DNA of 42,239 bases from Byssovorax sp. (lineage in GTDB: Bacteria > Myxococcota_A > Polyangia > Polyangiales > Polyangiaceae): NCBI GenBank assembly GCA_025362495.1, contig JANYGI010000148.1:1-42239 (forward strand), given 5' to 3'. Of the stretch, positions 39,609-42,239 are shown in pieces. The translations under genes and the position numbers were made by a program. Position 1 is the stretch's first letter. Each line of letters begins with the position of its first letter. A model generated the notes under the pieces. That model was not told where the DNA came from and searched no databases. It worked only from the letters and a program-made list of their open reading frames with translations.

Positions 39609-40949
39609 TCAGTCGTCGGGGATGGTGATCCCCGTCTCCTTCGCGTCGAGCAGGCTGCCGAGGTTGTGCACCGCCGCGTCGCGCGCGCCGAGCTGCCCGG
39701 TCTTTCCGGTGAAATTGAGCTCCAGAAATTTCACGATCGACGAGTGCTCGAGCTGCACGTGGGACACGAAGTTCTTCTTCGCGAAGCGGCCGACCGCGAT
39801 CAGCGGCACGCGCGTCCCGTACGGCTGGCCGTCGACGGCGCTGTCCGGCGGCGGCTTCACGTGGTCGAAGTAGCCCCCGCCCTCGTCCCAGGCGATCAGC
39901 ACCAGCGTGTCGTCGGCGTAGCAGCTCGCCTCGACCTGCTGCACGAGCGCGTCGACCATCGCCGGCCCGACGCTCAGCGCCGAGCCGTAGCCCGGGTGCT
40001 CGCTGTGGTAGCCGAGGAGCTTCACGAACGACACGTTCGGCAGCGTCCCTCCGGTGATGTCGGCGGCGACGTCGGCGTAGTCGTGGACGAGCGCCGCGTC
40101 GTGGTTGAACTGCTTGTAATAAAGGAACGGGATGTCGGACGGCTCGTAGAGGCACGGGTACGTCGGCAGGTTCGCGGCGCAGTCCTTCGGGGGGTGCGGG
40201 CAGCTGTCCGCGCCGGCCTTCTGCACGCGCCCGAACCCTTCGGCGTAGACCCGGACCGTCTTGCCGGCGGCGACGAGGACGTCGAACACCGTCTGCCCGT
40301 CGTAGACCTTGGTCGTCGGCGCGAGATCGCAGTCGGAGCCGAGCGCGTCGGGCTTCACGGTGTTGTCGTTGAAGACCTGTTTGGCGACGGCGAAGTACAT
40401 GTCGTTGGCCGACGAGGCCCCGACGAGCGGCTGGAAGTTGCGGTCGGCGATCGCGTATTTCGCCGCGTAATCGTGGTAAATCTTCACCGCGTCGCCCGCG
40501 ACGGCGAAGTTGCCCGGATCGGAGCAGCCATCGACGCCGGCGATGTACCGATCCATCGCGCCGCCGTTCATCTCCTTGCCCTCGCAGTACGCCGAGTGGT
40601 CGGGATCCTTGGCGGCGTTCGAGGCGTCGTCGAGGACGATGGGCGACGCGCCCGAGGGCTCTTTCGCGGGCGCCGCTTCACAGCACGCCGGCCCGTCGTT
40701 GCACGTCGGGTTCGATCCGGCCTTCGCCGTGCAGTAGCTCCCGAAGTGGTTGTCGAAGGTGTGGTTCTCCTGCACGACCAGGATCACGTGCGCGATCTTC
40801 GACCCGCTCCCCGTGACGGCCGCCGGGCAGCTCGCGCCGCCGCCTCCGCTGCCCGTGCCCGTGCCCGTGGGGTCCGATCCGCAGCCCGAAATGACCGACG
40901 CCGCGGCGAGAAAGAGCGAGCTGACGAGCAATCGACGCATGGGCGTCAT
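39609..40949 (-). CDS. Phosphoesterase lipoprotein (AcpA/phospholipase C family)
   Basis: The 446-residue protein starts at ATG 40949 (40940 is an equal alternative) with a lipoprotein signal (FLAAASVISGC, lipid Cys23). A Gly/Ser linker leads to the catalytic domain. Family motifs are VILVVQENHTFDNHFG (55-70, with Glu61 and Asn62 in the metal site), the DRNFQPLVGASSANDMYFAV region, and AWDEGGGYFDHV. Members hydrolyse phosphate esters or phospholipids outside the cytoplasm. Ten or more Cys residues in the middle part suggest disulfides. It is tandem with the HMG-CoA reductase gene, 33 bp upstream. Confidence 0.88.
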   Translation of the reverse strand: MTPMRRLLVSSLFLAAASVISGCGSDPTGTGTGSGGGGASCPAAVTGSGSKIAHVILVVQENHTFDNHFGSYCTAKAGSNPTCNDGPACCEAAPAKEPSGASPIVLDDASNAAKDPDHSAYCEGKEMNGGAMDRYIAGVDGCSDPGNFAVAGDAVKIYHDYAAKYAIADRNFQPLVGASSANDMYFAVAKQVFNDNTVKPDALGSDCDLAPTTKVYDGQTVFDVLVAAGKTVRVYAEGFGRVQKAGADSCPHPPKDCAANLPTYPCLYEPSDIPFLYYKQFNHDAALVHDYADVAADITGGTLPNVSFVKLLGYHSEHPGYGSALSVGPAMVDALVQQVEASCYADDTLVLIAWDEGGGYFDHVKPPPDSAVDGQPYGTRVPLIAVGRFAKKNFVSHVQLEHSSIVKFLELNFTGKTGQLGARDAAVHNLGSLLDAKETGITIPDD

Positions 40950-40982
40950 CGTACCGTGACGAGCGCCCTTCGTCCCCGAGGA

Positions 40983-42164
40983 TCAGCGCGAAGGCGGGGT
41001 CGGGGTCGCGCGGTGGTGCAGCGCCATGTGGCCGCGCTGGATCCCTTCGGTCGCGAGGGCGCGGAGGGCCGAGAGGTTGGTGGCCAGGCCCGCGGCGGCG
41101 GTGACCATCGCGAGATCGGCCGACCGCGTCGCGCCGAGGAGCTGGAGCGCGAGGCGGGCGCCGCGGTGGGCGCGGAGGGCGCCGCCGACGATGCCGAGCG
41201 AGAGCGGGATTTCGAGGCGGCCTTCCAGGGTTTTGCCGTCGTCGACGAGGCGCCACGTGGCGAGCGGAGAGTAGCGCCCGCTGCGCGCGGCGTAGGCGTG
41301 AGCCGCGGCCTCGACGGCGCGCCAGTCGTTGCCCGTGGCGAGGACGACGGCGTCGACGCCGTTCATGATCCCCTTGTTGTGGGTGACGGCGCGGTAGGGA
41401 TCGAGCTCGGCGAAGCGGGAGGCGTTGACGACGCCGCGCGCGGCCTCGGCGCCCGAGGTGTGCTGGCAGGAAAAGTCGGCGACGGCGACGCGGGCCGTGA
41501 CGCGCGCGACGCGGCGATCGCAGTAGTTCGAGAGGATGCGCAGGCCGAGCTCGCCCTGGCAGAGCTCGGCGACGCGATCGCCGAGGGCCTCGGCCACGGT
41601 GTTGAGCAGGTTGGCGCCCATCGCGTCGCAGCAGTCGACGAGGACGTGGACGACGACGAACCCCTCGCCGAGATCGCGCACGGTCACGTCGCGGGCGCCG
41701 CCGCCGCGCTCGCAGAGGCCGGGGATCGCCGCGTTCGCGAGGGCCAGCAGCTCGGCCCGCGCCTCGCGCACGCGGACCAGCGCCGACGCGGCCGAGGGCA
41801 CGTCGTGGATCTCGATCTGCGCCGTCATCAGCGACTCGTCCATGGTGGCCTGGAAGCCGCCCGAGGCCCGGACGCGCTTGGCGGCGTTGGAGGCCGCCGC
41901 GACGACGCTGGGCTCCTCGATCGCCATCGGGACGAGGTAATCGGTGCCGTTGACCTGCACGTTGAGCGCGATGCCGAAGGGCAACGCCAGGGTGCCGATC
42001 GCATTCTCGATCATCCGATCGGCGGTGGCGATCTCGAGGCCGCCCTGGCTGACGGCGCCCTCGATTTCAGCCTCGTCGACGGCGGCGACGGCGGCGAGCA
42101 CGCGGCGACGATCGGCCACCGAGAGGCCACGGAAGTTCGGAATGACGGAGGTCTTCGAGGGCAT
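40983..42164 (-). CDS. mvaA: Hydroxymethylglutaryl-CoA reductase, class II
   Basis: The 393-residue enzyme is of the bacterial class II type. Key motifs are IENAIG (Glu53), LPFGIALNVQVNG, DAMGANLLNTVAE (180-192), THNKGIMNGVDAVVLATGND (261-280, with Lys264 and Asp271) and RGHMALHH (His379) near the end. It interconverts HMG-CoA and mevalonate; in myxobacteria such enzymes usually serve mevalonate-based isoprenoid synthesis, although class II enzymes elsewhere can be catabolic. No other mevalonate gene is in the window. ATG 42164 gives a normal N-terminus, and 75 bp upstream remain to the window edge. Confidence 0.93.
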   Translation of the reverse strand: MPSKTSVIPNFRGLSVADRRRVLAAVAAVDEAEIEGAVSQGGLEIATADRMIENAIGTLALPFGIALNVQVNGTDYLVPMAIEEPSVVAAASNAAKRVRASGGFQATMDESLMTAQIEIHDVPSAASALVRVREARAELLALANAAIPGLCERGGGARDVTVRDLGEGFVVVHVLVDCCDAMGANLLNTVAEALGDRVAELCQGELGLRILSNYCDRRVARVTARVAVADFSCQHTSGAEAARGVVNASRFAELDPYRAVTHNKGIMNGVDAVVLATGNDWRAVEAAAHAYAARSGRYSPLATWRLVDDGKTLEGRLEIPLSLGIVGGALRAHRGARLALQLLGATRSADLAMVTAAAGLATNLSALRALATEGIQRGHMALHHRATPTPPSR

Positions 42165-42239
42165 ACGTGGGCGATCTTTAGCCTGCCCGCGCCGGTCGTC
42201 GTGGGGAGATCTCGGGGAGAAATTTTCCCGTCAGGCCTG

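Overview
The window comes from a very GC-rich bacterium whose gene content points to the Myxococcota, most likely the Polyangia. Reasons: two eukaryote-like Ser/Thr kinases, one paired with a TPR/PEGA-type secreted protein; many large Ala/Pro-rich lipoproteins; di-heme CxxCH peroxidase-like lipoproteins; a class II HMG-CoA reductase; a RIO-type kinase; and long spurious antisense frames typical of ~70% GC DNA. This placement is inferred from content, not from an alignment.

Positions 1-6550 look rearranged. Remnants of two different IS66-family transposases (3-263 and 317-1453, the second with an in-frame TAG) lie next to a PEGA-type/kinase pair (1664-4052, minus strand). After these comes an unusual chimeric frame: about 155 residues of PQQ-like beta-propeller run in frame into an aldehyde dehydrogenase lacking its N-terminus. 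The dehydrogenase loses its C-terminus at a second joint, where a DUF779 gene begins without its own N-terminus. A zinc alcohol dehydrogenase and a small conserved protein (6611-8150, minus) follow, so this may be a decayed alcohol/aldehyde oxidation locus.

8.3-24.5 kb is accessory and housekeeping material. It holds a MauG/CcpA-type di-heme lipoprotein, a RIO kinase with a repeat-built disordered tail, CdsA, a FlaG-like small protein, a LysR regulator, the RNA 2'-phosphotransferase KptA, an unknown lipoprotein, a CrtI-like oxidoreductase, and a beta-propeller di-heme lipoprotein translationally coupled to another lipoprotein. It also holds a Ser/Thr kinase with an altered catalytic loop (HQDLQPDN), a hemerythrin-like protein, a DUF2752 membrane protein, and a zinc-ribbon/DUF4234 protein with a Gly-Tyr-Gln-Pro low-complexity region.

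25.1-33.8 kb is a tight respiratory complex I operon, nuoE-F-J-K-L-M-N, with four 4-bp start/stop overlaps. nuoA-D and nuoG-I are not here. NuoL has a roughly 120-residue C-terminal extension resembling a beta-sandwich domain, and NuoM has an N-terminal membrane extension and a hydrophilic tail. A sugar-lactone-oxidase-like FAD protein follows, preceded by a perfect 11-bp inverted repeat over its likely -35 box.

35.8-42.2 kb is all on the minus strand: two lipoproteins, HisC, a small membrane protein, an AcpA/phospholipase C-type phosphoesterase lipoprotein, and class II HMG-CoA reductase for the mevalonate pathway. I saw no rRNA, tRNA, CRISPR array or replication origin.
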